Below are positions 55,101 through 64,000 of a DNA stretch of 64,000 bases, in pieces. Source of the stretch: Anthopleura xanthogrammica (Eukaryota > Cnidaria > Anthozoa > Actiniaria > Actiniidae); the NCBI GenBank assembly GCA_964019055.1, contig OZ025206.1:23710578-23774577 (forward strand). Reading direction: 5' to 3'. A model generated the notes under the pieces. It had not been told where the DNA came from. It worked only from the letters and a program-made list of their open reading frames with translations, and made no database searches. Positions within the stretch are counted from its first letter, which is position 1. Each line of letters opens with the position of its first letter. Position numbers and translations under genes: made by a program.

Positions 55101-57170
55101 TCTGGATGAATGTTTAGTAGTATTTTTTATTTCTAAATACTAATTTTATTCCTTACTGTGCTATACCACAAATGTACACTTCTGGATGTTTAGTAGTATT
55201 TTTTATTTCTAAATACTAATTTTATTCCTTACTGTGCTATATACCACAAATGTACACTTCTGGATGTTTAGTAGTATTTTTTATTTCTAAATACTAATTT
55301 TATTCCTTACTGTGCTATACCACAAATGTACACTTCTGGATGAATGTTTAGTAGTATTTTTTATTTCTAAATACTAATTTTATTCCTTACTTTGCTATAG
55401 TTGAGCCTTATAGTGACAGGTTGTTTTTGGTCCCTCAAAAGGGCTTCTGAAACCGACCAAGTTTTTGAAAAATCTATTCAGTTTTTTCTATTTTCCACCT
55501 CGATCGGTGGTCGATATTTTCTCTTGTGCTCCTAACCCCTGATACAATACTTTCAGTACTGATTCTACATGAAGTGAATATATAGTAGAATGGTAAAATA
55601 TTTCTTGATTTGAGTGATCCGTCTAACCTAATTATAAGAAGGTTTATACTTCCAATATGTTAATGATTGTGATGTCGTTAAACCTTTATAACGTAAAGAA
55701 GCATCACTCAAATCAAGAAATATTTAACCATTCAGCTTTTTACTTCATGTAAAAACTACGAATGGGTCCAGGGGCAGATCCAGGATTTTCTTCATGGAGG
55801 GGTGCTGCGCACAAAGTCAACCCAGGGAGGGGTGCACCCCTTAGAATCAAAGGGAAAAATTATTATTTGGTATTGGTTATCTTCGAGGTAGAGGCAAAAA
55901 TTAGACCAAGGGAGGGGTGTGCACCCCTTCACCCCCCCCCCTCCCCCCCCCCCCGATCCGCCCCTGTGGGTTATACTTCAAGCGGCAAAATGTAGTTTTG
56001 ACTGATGATCATAATCATTGATGATGCTGGTTGAAAATGAATTTACAGAACAAAATCTCAAAAGAATGTACTCAAATTTGTCTGTATATTACTTTTCTGC
56101 TTTTAGATTTTTCCCACTTGTTCTGCTCTATCTGATAGTTGGGATCCTATTCAATAAATACGTTCGACATAAGCAGTCTGTGCCAGACGTATTGCCAAAC
56201 CACACCTTCTGGGCTGATTTTCCTTTCCTTGTCAAGGTAAGACGAGTCGAAATCGAGGTTGTTTTGAAAAACCTGTTTTGTGCAAAACTCCTTACGGGTT
56301 AACCTATATTACCAAGAGACCATGAGGGACAGATGTCCTTCATGGTCTCTTGATATTACTGATTAATTTTATCTAACCTTGTAACAACATCTTGCCTGAT
56401 CTAGATCAGATCACGGCCTGCTAACTCACAGATCGAATTGTTCCGCGCGCGTAAACTGTTGCACAGTGTGCCCATCTTTGCATATTTCTCTACAACTGTT
56501 CGTTGCTCGTAATGTTGCCAGCAACGATACAGAAATAGCATCTTGATGTTCTTATCCTAGTGGCTTGATATGTTCTCATGTAAAGAAATACTTTTTTTTC
56601 CTGTCTACCGCAAGCTAAATTTGGTGATAGCGTTCCTCAGTAGACATTTTTAGCTTGCAGTCTCGGGCGTAAGGTTTTCCCATTTCAGACCAAGTGTCAT
56701 TCTCTTGAGAATAAGATTCTTTGTTTGAGTTGCATCCATATTGAGTTGCATGCCACGTGTGACCGAGTCTTATATTTGGTCAACTTTTGCTTTGTATTTC
56801 TTCAAATAGTACATGAAAGAATGTCTCATCCTCAATCCAAACACCACGAAGTCGTTCACTTTTTTCTCGTTTTATCGAGACCTCGGATTTAGCGACGAGT
56901 GAAGTCGTATAACGGCCTTACTACAAGTGTTTTTGGTTAAAAACAGGGGGGTTAACCACTCCTCCGCGGTGCTTGGCCTCGGTACGTGTTGAAGGTGCCT
57001 CTTCCACTTTAATATATATTTTTACCAATAGAGAGTATCTTTTATTTATATATTTTCACCTGTTTGTTTTCCTGTTTTAGGATGGGTGCGTTTTTTCGTT
57101 TGGTAAGATGAAATGGTGCTGTAGTGCTGTCTGTGAAAAAGCGAGAGGTCAAGAATACACACAAATATGA
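49179..57170 (+). CDS. MPR-like gene copy E: CD-mannose-6-phosphate-receptor-like type I membrane protein, 274 aa
   Basis: Seven exons: 49179-49366, 50520-50628, 51634-51764, 52770-52869, 54231-54307, 56107-56236 and 57081-57170 (TGA). All are GT-AG and in frame for 274 codons. It has a signal peptide (ITSICFILLIFLSSVPIVLA), then an MRH domain (CNKIDNCKCKMDDGSG; NPCTPLKYTSG; LCQKDVK; HTRYSNITLICD; VFEKK; LTAKSACP). The membrane helix is from exons 5 and 6 (TGSILLI + FFPLVLLYLIVGILFNKYVRHK). The cytosolic tail is FWADFPFLVKDGCVFSFGK, with a Cys cluster and terminal EYTQI (YXXI). All four sugar-contact residues appear present by eye, so this and copy A are the best candidates for true phosphomannose binding. 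An upstream acceptor at 54116 could make an alternative ending. AATAAA is at 57293. Role inferred from family: Golgi-endosome sorting. Confidence 0.85.
49765..49896. mobile_element. MITE, GACCCCTTGCACGTGACGTCA family, copy 1
   Basis: Ends GACCCCTTGCACGTGACGTC and CCACGTGTTGCAAGGGGTC, with CAGCTCAATTTGGAGG and CCTCCAAATTGAGCTG inside. A rearranged larger copy is at 50984-51260. Intron 1 of copy E. Confidence 0.75.
49993..50459 (+). repeat. (CTACT)n pentanucleotide microsatellite with ATTCT tail
   Basis: About 330 bp of CTACT with GTACT and CTGCT variants, grading at 50310 into TTCCATTC and ATTCT repeats. Intron 1 of copy E, ending 60 bp before exon 2. Confidence 0.97.
50765..50925 (-). repeat. 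tRNA-derived SINE copy
   Basis: GCGGAGGGAAGAAAAACTGG body through CTACTCACAACACC to a degenerate head (GGTTGCATTGGTGAGAGG on the + strand). Intron 2 of copy E. Confidence 0.7.
50984..51260. mobile_element. MITE, GACCCCTTGC family, compound copy
   Basis: At least three arms (CAGCTCGTTTTGG, CAGCTCAATTTGGAGG, CCTCCAAATTGA) and several ACCCCTTGCA-type ends in both orientations. This suggests one copy inserted into, or recombined with, another. Intron 2 of copy E. Confidence 0.65.
51928..52110. mobile_element. MITE with GGGAAAGTGAGT ends, copy 4 (right end truncated)
   Basis: GGGCAATGTGCATCAAAGC...AAGCACTCTGGGAAACTGAG matches 37583, and the right arm is lost after GGAGCCAAAAAAAGCGT. Intron 3 of copy E. 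Confidence 0.6.
52164..52440 (+). mobile_element. G-tract repeat family, copy 3 (fullest)
   Basis: Starts GGGGGGGTACTCCCTATAATG and ends GACTCAAAGTACCCCCGGGC, giving short inverted ends (GGGGTACT/AGTACCCC). The body has repeated AAAGGGGTACCTTTT strings. Intron 3 of copy E. Confidence 0.65.
52935..53400 (-). mobile_element. 5'-truncated LINE 3' end
   Basis: The minus strand reads NLHWLPMAH then, after a frameshift, RIDFKILLLTFKVLHNVAPS. Further on it reads NLKTYGKRAFSYAAPELWNALP. These are hallmarks of the C-terminal part of CR1/L2-type reverse transcriptase ORFs. An AT-rich tail ends near 52935. Dead fragment in intron 4 of copy E. Confidence 0.7.
53541..53706. mobile_element. MITE, 'GCCCATTTCAGACC' family, copy 2
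   Basis: Ends TAGACCTTCTAAGCTTTGGC and GCCCAAGCTAAAGAGGTC, with GCCCATTTCAGACC and GTCTGAAATGGGC inside. Same family as 17718-17880. Intron 4 of copy E. Confidence 0.65.
54117..54227 (+). other. Candidate alternative exon 5 extension of copy E
   Basis: An AG at 54115-54116 opens a frame, in phase with exon 4, that repeats the start of exon 5 (SATLSAKSSC versus LVTLTAKSAC). It continues SDSSGSSPGQRDG and a hydrophobic end TLLFLIVSFFL before TGA at 54225-54227, three bases ahead of the normal exon 5 start. It resembles the soluble-type last exon of copy D. A stronger acceptor six bases earlier (54110) would instead give Met-stop. Unproven. Confidence 0.4.
54627..54677 (+). repeat. (CTTC)n microsatellite
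   Basis: About 12 CTTC units with one interruption, followed by TGGACCATGTCAAGTACAACC. A similar arrangement occurs at 37205-37280 and, without the repeat, near 43916. Confidence 0.9.
54780..55399 (+). repeat. 76-bp minisatellite, 8 units, intron 5 of copy E
   Basis: Unit: ACCACAAATGTACACTTCTG...CTAAATACTAATTTTATTCC...CTGTGCTAT. Units differ almost only by small indels: GAAT in units 5 and 8, AT before some units. A single diverged unit stands at 43985-44060 in the relic locus. The near-identity of units indicates recent expansion. Confidence 0.95.
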
Positions 57171-57292
57171 ATGACTGTATTAGCATGGTTTACATTTTGC
57201 CGCGCATACATTTTCTCGATTTTGTAACAGATTGGATCGGCGATCAAAAACCAAAAACACTGATAAATCAATACATTTTATTTAAAAAAGCA

Positions 57293-57298
57293 AATAAA
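57293..57298 (+). terminator. Poly(A) signal of copy E
   Basis: AATAAA about 120 nt after the stop codon of copy E. Confidence 0.5.
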
Positions 57299-57711
57299 AG
57301 TAGAAAAAGCTAGAAAAACAAACGTAAACGTAAAGCAAAAGGGACCAAGAATAAAAATCGGTTTTGTAAGAAAAATTTAAAAGAAGCAGAAAAAAACAGC
57401 AAAGTAGAATTCAGTTGTAAGTAGAATTGAAATAGAAAAGCCTGCCGCCTATACTTATACGATTGACTATTTCATACAAGCTAGGAGGGTGATTTAAGCT
57501 AAGGGGGGGGGGGGGGGGGGGGTGAATGCGGAATGTTAGATCATCCTGACCCCATCCACCAAAAAAAAACATAATTTGCATATTTTTTCAGTCTTGACGC
57601 TTCGTGAAATTCATTGGTCAGGGTGACGATGGTTTTTTTCGGGGAATCCTCATCGGGGATAATAATATAATTATCCTCAAGTACCAAGACTATTCAAGAC
57701 CACCACAATGA

Positions 57712-58104
57712 TCCATACACCCTATGCATAAAGAGTAAAGACTGGGAACGAGCACTATGAATCATCTATGATTTCAAAAATATATATTGATTACAAGAAA
57801 GAGCATGTCTAAATTAGTAATTTGGTAGAGTTCTGTTGTTATATATTAAATCACTGCAGAGTTATAAGCATTTGAAATGTACCAAAAACATGAAAACGAG
57901 GCTGGTCAGGCCTTGGTTGTTGTTTCCATACAAATCTTTCTAATTTCAAACAGCTGTAGCTTTTTATCATTTAATATAAGTAAGCTGAAATTTTTGGAGA
58001 TTACTAAAATCGATATACTCTTTACAATTAAAGCAATGGTTTTTTCAATAACTGATGAACTAAGGTATTTCCATGGCCACGCCCTTATGCATAGGGTGTA
58101 TAAA
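57712..58104. mobile_element. MITE with ATACACCCTATGCATAA ends
   Basis: ATACACCCTATGCATAA at left and TTATGCATAGGGTGTAT at right. About 393 bp with no coding motif. Confidence 0.75.
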
Positions 58105-58553
58105 AGCTTATTTTCTATTACACCGGCCCTAAAACTAATTCATTCATTCTTATTCCTCAAACCGTTATAATCCTCTATAGCTGGGTTTCACTTGACGTCA
58201 TTTCCTGTATCGTGCGGAATGTTCATCAGCTGAATCACAAGTTTTCAATAGAATTCTTTCTGGCTGACAGCACATGGTGGTCAGTGTTTGACCACCATTT
58301 GGAGCAGATAATGAGATTCAAAGACTTCTATCAGCTGATTGAAGCCCAGCTATTAAGCTTCCCCTCTCAAATAAGCCCGCCTCCTCTCTAATAAGCCCCC
58401 CTTTTTAAGAGAAGAAATTTATTAATCCCCTCTCTCTTTTAAGCCCCTCCCCTTCACAACACAATAATGGTAAGTCATAATGAGAGCTACTAACACAAGT
58501 GAATCAAATGTTGAAAATACCGTATAATTTGAACAATGCATATACCATGTCAT

Positions 58554-58698
58554 TAGAGTGGTTTTCATTAACCCGTGAAACAAAGTGTGCTTATTAAAGT
58601 GTAATAGTCAGATAAACACAATAGAAAACAAAAGAATTAGAGTGAAGTAATGCATAATATGCTAAAGTGTATTTCACGGGTTTATGAGAATCACTCTA
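58554..58698. mobile_element. MITE with TAGAGTGGTTTTCATTAACC ends
   Basis: Left arm TAGAGTGGTTTTCATTAACC; the right arm ends TTATGAGAATCACTCTA. CCCGTGAAA/TTTCACGGG lie inside. About 145 bp. Confidence 0.75.
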
Positions 58699-58844
58699 AC
58701 ATCGCTATACATTATGCGAGAAAGATGATAGTAATACTTCCATTTAATCGTAAGTTTCCCGTGTTGGAATAAAGTTATAATATCATATCGAAAATCATAT
58801 CCTGATAGCATAGAATTTACTGCGTTTCGGCTAAATCAGTAAAC

Positions 58845-58932
58845 CCCAACTTGAACAACTCCATTCTGAAGACGTTAGTCTAAAAGTGATAGCGACACAA
58901 AGCACTTGAAGGACAAGGAACCCTCTCACCAT
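58845..58932 (-). pseudogene. Relic of F exon 1 (signal peptide only)
   Basis: The minus strand encodes MVRGFLVLQVLCVAITFRL then TSSE, clearly the same signal peptide as F1 (43045). It then loses frame and similarity within about 10 codons. No PAN domain follows. It marks another copy of the F gene that has been lost, lying between copy E and the second F copy. Confidence 0.75.
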
Positions 58933-59149
58933 CTTTGACAAATGGTTTTATCTTCTAAAACGTCGACACAAGAAATATTTTTCAGCGGAAATAGAACAAA
59001 AAAAATTAGCAAAATACCGTATAGAATATATGTAGAAAACTTTTTTTTTTAATGTATGAGTAGGCCCGTAAAGCTAGGTAGATTTCATTAACGTCTTTTA
59101 CTGGCCACTTTAGAAACGAGCAAGGGACTGGGGCGAGTTTTGAATTTTA

Positions 59150-59440
59150 ACCTAATTAGCAAAAATTGTCATCTCATAAAGGATCTCAAGATTAGTAAGT
59201 CTGGGAAATTGGAACGTGTTTGGTTAAAAAGAACTAGAGTTACAAGAGTTCAAAAGTGTCAAATATTTACAAAGAATGTATGGTTAGTAGCTTGTCCCCT
59301 GTAACCATACATTCTTTGTAAAGTTTTGAAACTTTTGAAAGCCAATAGTTCTGGTTCTTTTCATTTGATCATGTTCAAATTTGCCAGACTTACTAATCTT
59401 GAGATACTTTATCAGATGACAAAATATTTTAGCAAATATT
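59150..59440. repeat. Long imperfect foldback
   Basis: Arms of about 140 bp (AAGATTAGTAAGTCTGG...GAATGTATGGTTA and the complement ...ACCATACATTCTTTG...CCAGACTTACTAATCTT) around a loop of about 20 bp. RNA from it could form an extended hairpin. Confidence 0.75.
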
Positions 59441-59636
59441 TAGCAAAATACAGAGAGATTTCATCAACGTCTTCAGTTTACTATTGGCACGATCAAAAAT
59501 CAGTGTGGTCAGCTTGTAAAAACACTGTCATTTTAACTGCTTAATTGATCCAGTATTTTGCTCCCTTTTCCCAAGATTTTTATTCAATTACAAACGTCAT
59601 GGTATACAGAGTTAATTTCATTAATGTTGTTCACCA

Positions 59637-59839
59637 AAAGACATATAGACCAAAAGAAATGTCACGTGATACCTAATACACTCTAAATGCTCGATACCAG
59701 CAATCATTGTATAAGTAGAGTTAATAATTATTATTCTCTGTTCATTGTTACTCATTATAGAGTTTGAAACCAGAATTTATATCGTTAAAAACAAATAAAC
59801 AAATTATCACGTGATACTTCTTTTGGTCTTTAAGTCTTT
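59637..59839. mobile_element. MITE with AAAAGAC...GACCAAAAGAA ends
   Basis: GACCAAAAGAAATGTCACGTGATAC at left (in part) and ATCACGTGATACTTCTTTTG at right. About 200 bp. Confidence 0.7.
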
Positions 59840-60663
59840 TTTCACAGACAACCTTTTTGACAATGACTGTAGTGTATAAAAAATGAATATACTGTGGTTT
59901 TAGAGGCTTGACTAATACAACTAAAACAGAGAATATTGTTGCAAAACAAAGGACGTAAAGAAAGTATGATCATTTCGATCTTCCTCGGCAAATAAAGACA
60001 CGATCATTGATCTATCGTGGCCGACACGAGTGAAAAACGCACTGCGCATGCTCGGAAGTTTGGCAGAAAATTTATAGACGAAAACTAGAGAACTAACAAA
60101 AATCGAGATTTTTTTTTTCCATAGGCCAAGCCTAATATTAGTGTTGCTGCTCGCCTGATGGCTAGCAACGCAAAGGAAAGCAAATCCATATATGTTAGAT
60201 TTTTGTCAAAGGAGATTTTGTAGTTATAGATATCTCCTTAATTTAAGAAAGAAAAACGGCGCTTTCGGGACATCTGTGATTGGCCAGACCGGGACCAGAC
60301 CGCCGGTCAATTCAAAAGTGAAAAGTAATAGTGGAAATAGCTTAGGAAATCATTGTTCTGGCTGGACAGTTCAATGGACCAGTCTGACCAATTTCCACTA
60401 ATGGAATGCGCCCTAACTTACAGCTGTGCATTGAGATAGATCATCTCTTCTACATGTAGGTCATTTGCATTTTTAAGTTTTAAACCTTTAAATCTCTGAA
60501 ATGGGAAGTCCATATCCTGATAAAACTGTGCCATCATATTATACCCTACATGTAGTGATTTTCAAACTAAACCGTCAGAGTTGATAGGCACTTTAATTAA
60601 AGTTTACCGGTTAACAGTACTTGGATCTTGAGCTGACCGAGCCGGCGTCCGGCATTGATTCAT

Positions 60664-61232
60664 TTAAAGTCCAAACAATCCATACATGTACACGTCGGTA
60701 CACGATATTCCTCCATTGTTAAAGTCATACTTTTTGAGATCCTGTCCGTACCAAATGCGATACTCTTGGCCAGCGATAGCATTCATTGGTGTTGTAAAGT
60801 TTTGAAACATCAATTCAGGAGACATGGAAGTAAAACCAGGAATGTTATAGCTCAAACTGTCCCAATCAATGATGAATTCATCTTGAGGGAGAATCTTTTG
60901 ATCCTTGTTGTTGGTTATAATAGTCATTAACCGGTCGGGGTAGTCTAGGTATCGTGCACATCCCCAGTTACTTTGGGCTGAAAGGTAGTGAAAATAAGCT
61001 TTTATCATGTATTTCCAAAACTCACAGGACAGAAGAAGAATTAACATAGCTGGAAAGAGCATGTTAAAATTTGTAAAACTGCTAAGTTTAAAGGAAATCA
61101 GTTTAAAACTCGCGAAGATATGATTTTACGGTAAAACTAGTCACATCCAAAAATTTATTATTGAAGATATGATTATTTACAAAAATCGATATTCGTTGGA
61201 GGCATCTCTTGGCTCCAGAAAAGAGGATCCTG

Positions 61233-61269
<37 letters not shown>

Positions 61270-61702
61270 TCCCAGCCCAAAATTTTGTAAATTCCCAATC
61301 CCATTAATGGCTAAATCCCAGTCCCACTGTGCATGGAATCTCATTTTCCCAGCCCAAAAAAAGGCGAATCCCAGCTCCCATTTTATCCTTTCAGAACCCT
61401 CAGCAATGGTGTCATTTCATATAAAATTTTGATTTTTGAAAATTCATATCTTCGCGCGTTTAAACTGATTTCCATCCAACTTTACCATATTACTGATTTT
61501 AACAGGTTCTTTCCATCTATGGTATTTTGTTTTGTTTTACTAATAATACCTGATGAAAACTCATTGGAACATGACACATATCCAGAACGATGGACCAGCT
61601 TGACTGTGGTGACTGCTCCATTTTCTTTGAAAAAGAAATTCCCATATGATGAGTATTGAGCACCAAAGCAGATGGGATTGGTGTTCATCTTCAGCCATTT
61701 GT
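60664..61702 (-). CDS. F2: last two exons of a second PAN/EGF-family gene, 5' part outside the window
   Basis: Minus-strand exons 61702-61550 and 60977-60664 (stop). They have the same borders and phase (1) as F1 exons 4-5. They encode the conserved C-terminal module (CFGAQYSSYGNF, VKLVHRSGYVSC, QSNWGCARYLDYPDRL, PGFTSMSPELMF, GQEYRIWYGQDL, CTDVYMYG). Here the Trp of NWGC is TGG and the frame is open, unlike F1. Residues ending GLFGL extend beyond the F1 stop. EGF and PAN exons are not seen between 61742 and the microsatellite, so they must lie right of the window or be lost. A G-tract repeat (61239-61263) sits in the intron. Function unknown; a secreted or matrix role is inferred from F1. 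Confidence 0.7.
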
Positions 61703-61742
61703 CTGGAAAGAAGATAGAATGAAATAAGCTTGAGAGTTTCAC

Positions 61743-62126
61743 TATATATCGAAGCTATTCACATCGTCTGTTTACCACAATATTAAACAGGCAAATTATG
61801 GATCATTACCATGCCACATGGCATTCATTAACTGGATAATGATTATTTCGGCGCAATTCTATTTTCATAAGGTTGGCATTTTTTTAAATTTAAAACAATA
61901 TATAATAAAAATGGGTTAATCAATAGACCATTTCTGGCTGACCGTTGTATCATTGGCTGACCTTTGTATGGGACCTGTATCCTGTTGGTTAGACCCTCAA
62001 CCAATCGAGCAGCGCATGGCATAATATTTATTTTTTCATTTTCTGTTCATTTTCTTGTAGCTGTAATTCGTACTGTAAGTTTGTATTTGGATGTTTATGT
62101 ATTTATGCTCTCGTGGTTGTGAAGTT
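61743..62126. other. Sequence between F2 and the terminal microsatellite
   Basis: AT-rich. Contains a short inverted motif near 61925-61970 (CATTTCTGGCTGACC...TTGGCTGACCTTTG). No exon recognised. Confidence 0.4.

Positions 62127-64000
<1,874 letters not shown>

Larger units (their letters stand above)
57171..60663. other. Spacer between copy E and the second F copy: MITEs and an F exon-1 relic
   Basis: After the 3' end of copy E and a G-tract (57505-57522), it holds MITEs at 57712-58104, 58554-58698 and 59637-59839, a long foldback at 59150-59440, and a repeat shared with intron 4 of copy B (58180-58350). The F exon-1 relic is at 58845-58932. No intact gene. Confidence 0.55.

Noticed and set aside
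54780..55399. CRISPR-like or satellite centromeric array
   Set aside because: Only eight contiguous units with no spacers, confined to one intron; a local minisatellite.

Overview
The window is animal nuclear DNA, most likely from an anthozoan cnidarian (a coral or sea anemone). It is AT-rich. Genes are split into short exons of about 75-190 bp with GT-AG introns. It is dense in tRNA-derived SINEs, inverted-repeat MITEs, LINE tails, long microsatellites and one BEL/Pao retrotransposon. The species call is inference from gene families and repeat style.

The + strand is dominated by a tandem array of cation-dependent mannose-6-phosphate-receptor-like (CD-MPR/MRH) genes that share one exon plan with intron phases 2,0,2,0,2,0. 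Copy A (exons 2-7, 2482-18002; first exon not found) has a membrane anchor. Copy B (19107-22489) is a short form without a membrane exon. Copy C (24983-32564) is complete, 270 codons plus stop. Copy D (45485-48146) carries an in-frame stop. Copy E (49179-57170) is complete, 274 codons plus stop. A relic of intron 5/exon 6 of another copy lies at about 43920-44585. The intact membrane copies join a signal peptide, a luminal MRH domain, one transmembrane helix and a short Cys-rich tail ending in a tyrosine-type sorting signal. This suggests sorting of glycoprotein cargo between Golgi, endosome and cell surface. By-eye comparison of the four sugar-contact residues suggests the copies have diverged in binding.

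The - strand carries a second duplicated family: a secreted PAN/apple + EGF + calcium-binding EGF protein with a two-exon C-terminal module. Copy F1 (34604-43045) has a nonsense codon in its last exon. The last two exons of a second copy (60664-61702) are open. A 5' fragment of another copy lies at 58845-58932. The large first intron of F1 contains, on the same strand, a 728-codon ORF (38596-40782) with two membrane segments, a 2A ribosome-skipping motif (DIEKNPGP) and a cysteine-protease-like domain followed by a partial second copy.

The 5.8-kb BEL/Pao element (4335-10121, - strand) sits in intron 3 of copy A, inside an older SINE. Its LTRs differ at one position and its polyprotein is open, so it is young. 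The right end of the window is a (TAAA)n microsatellite of about 1.87 kb that continues past the edge.
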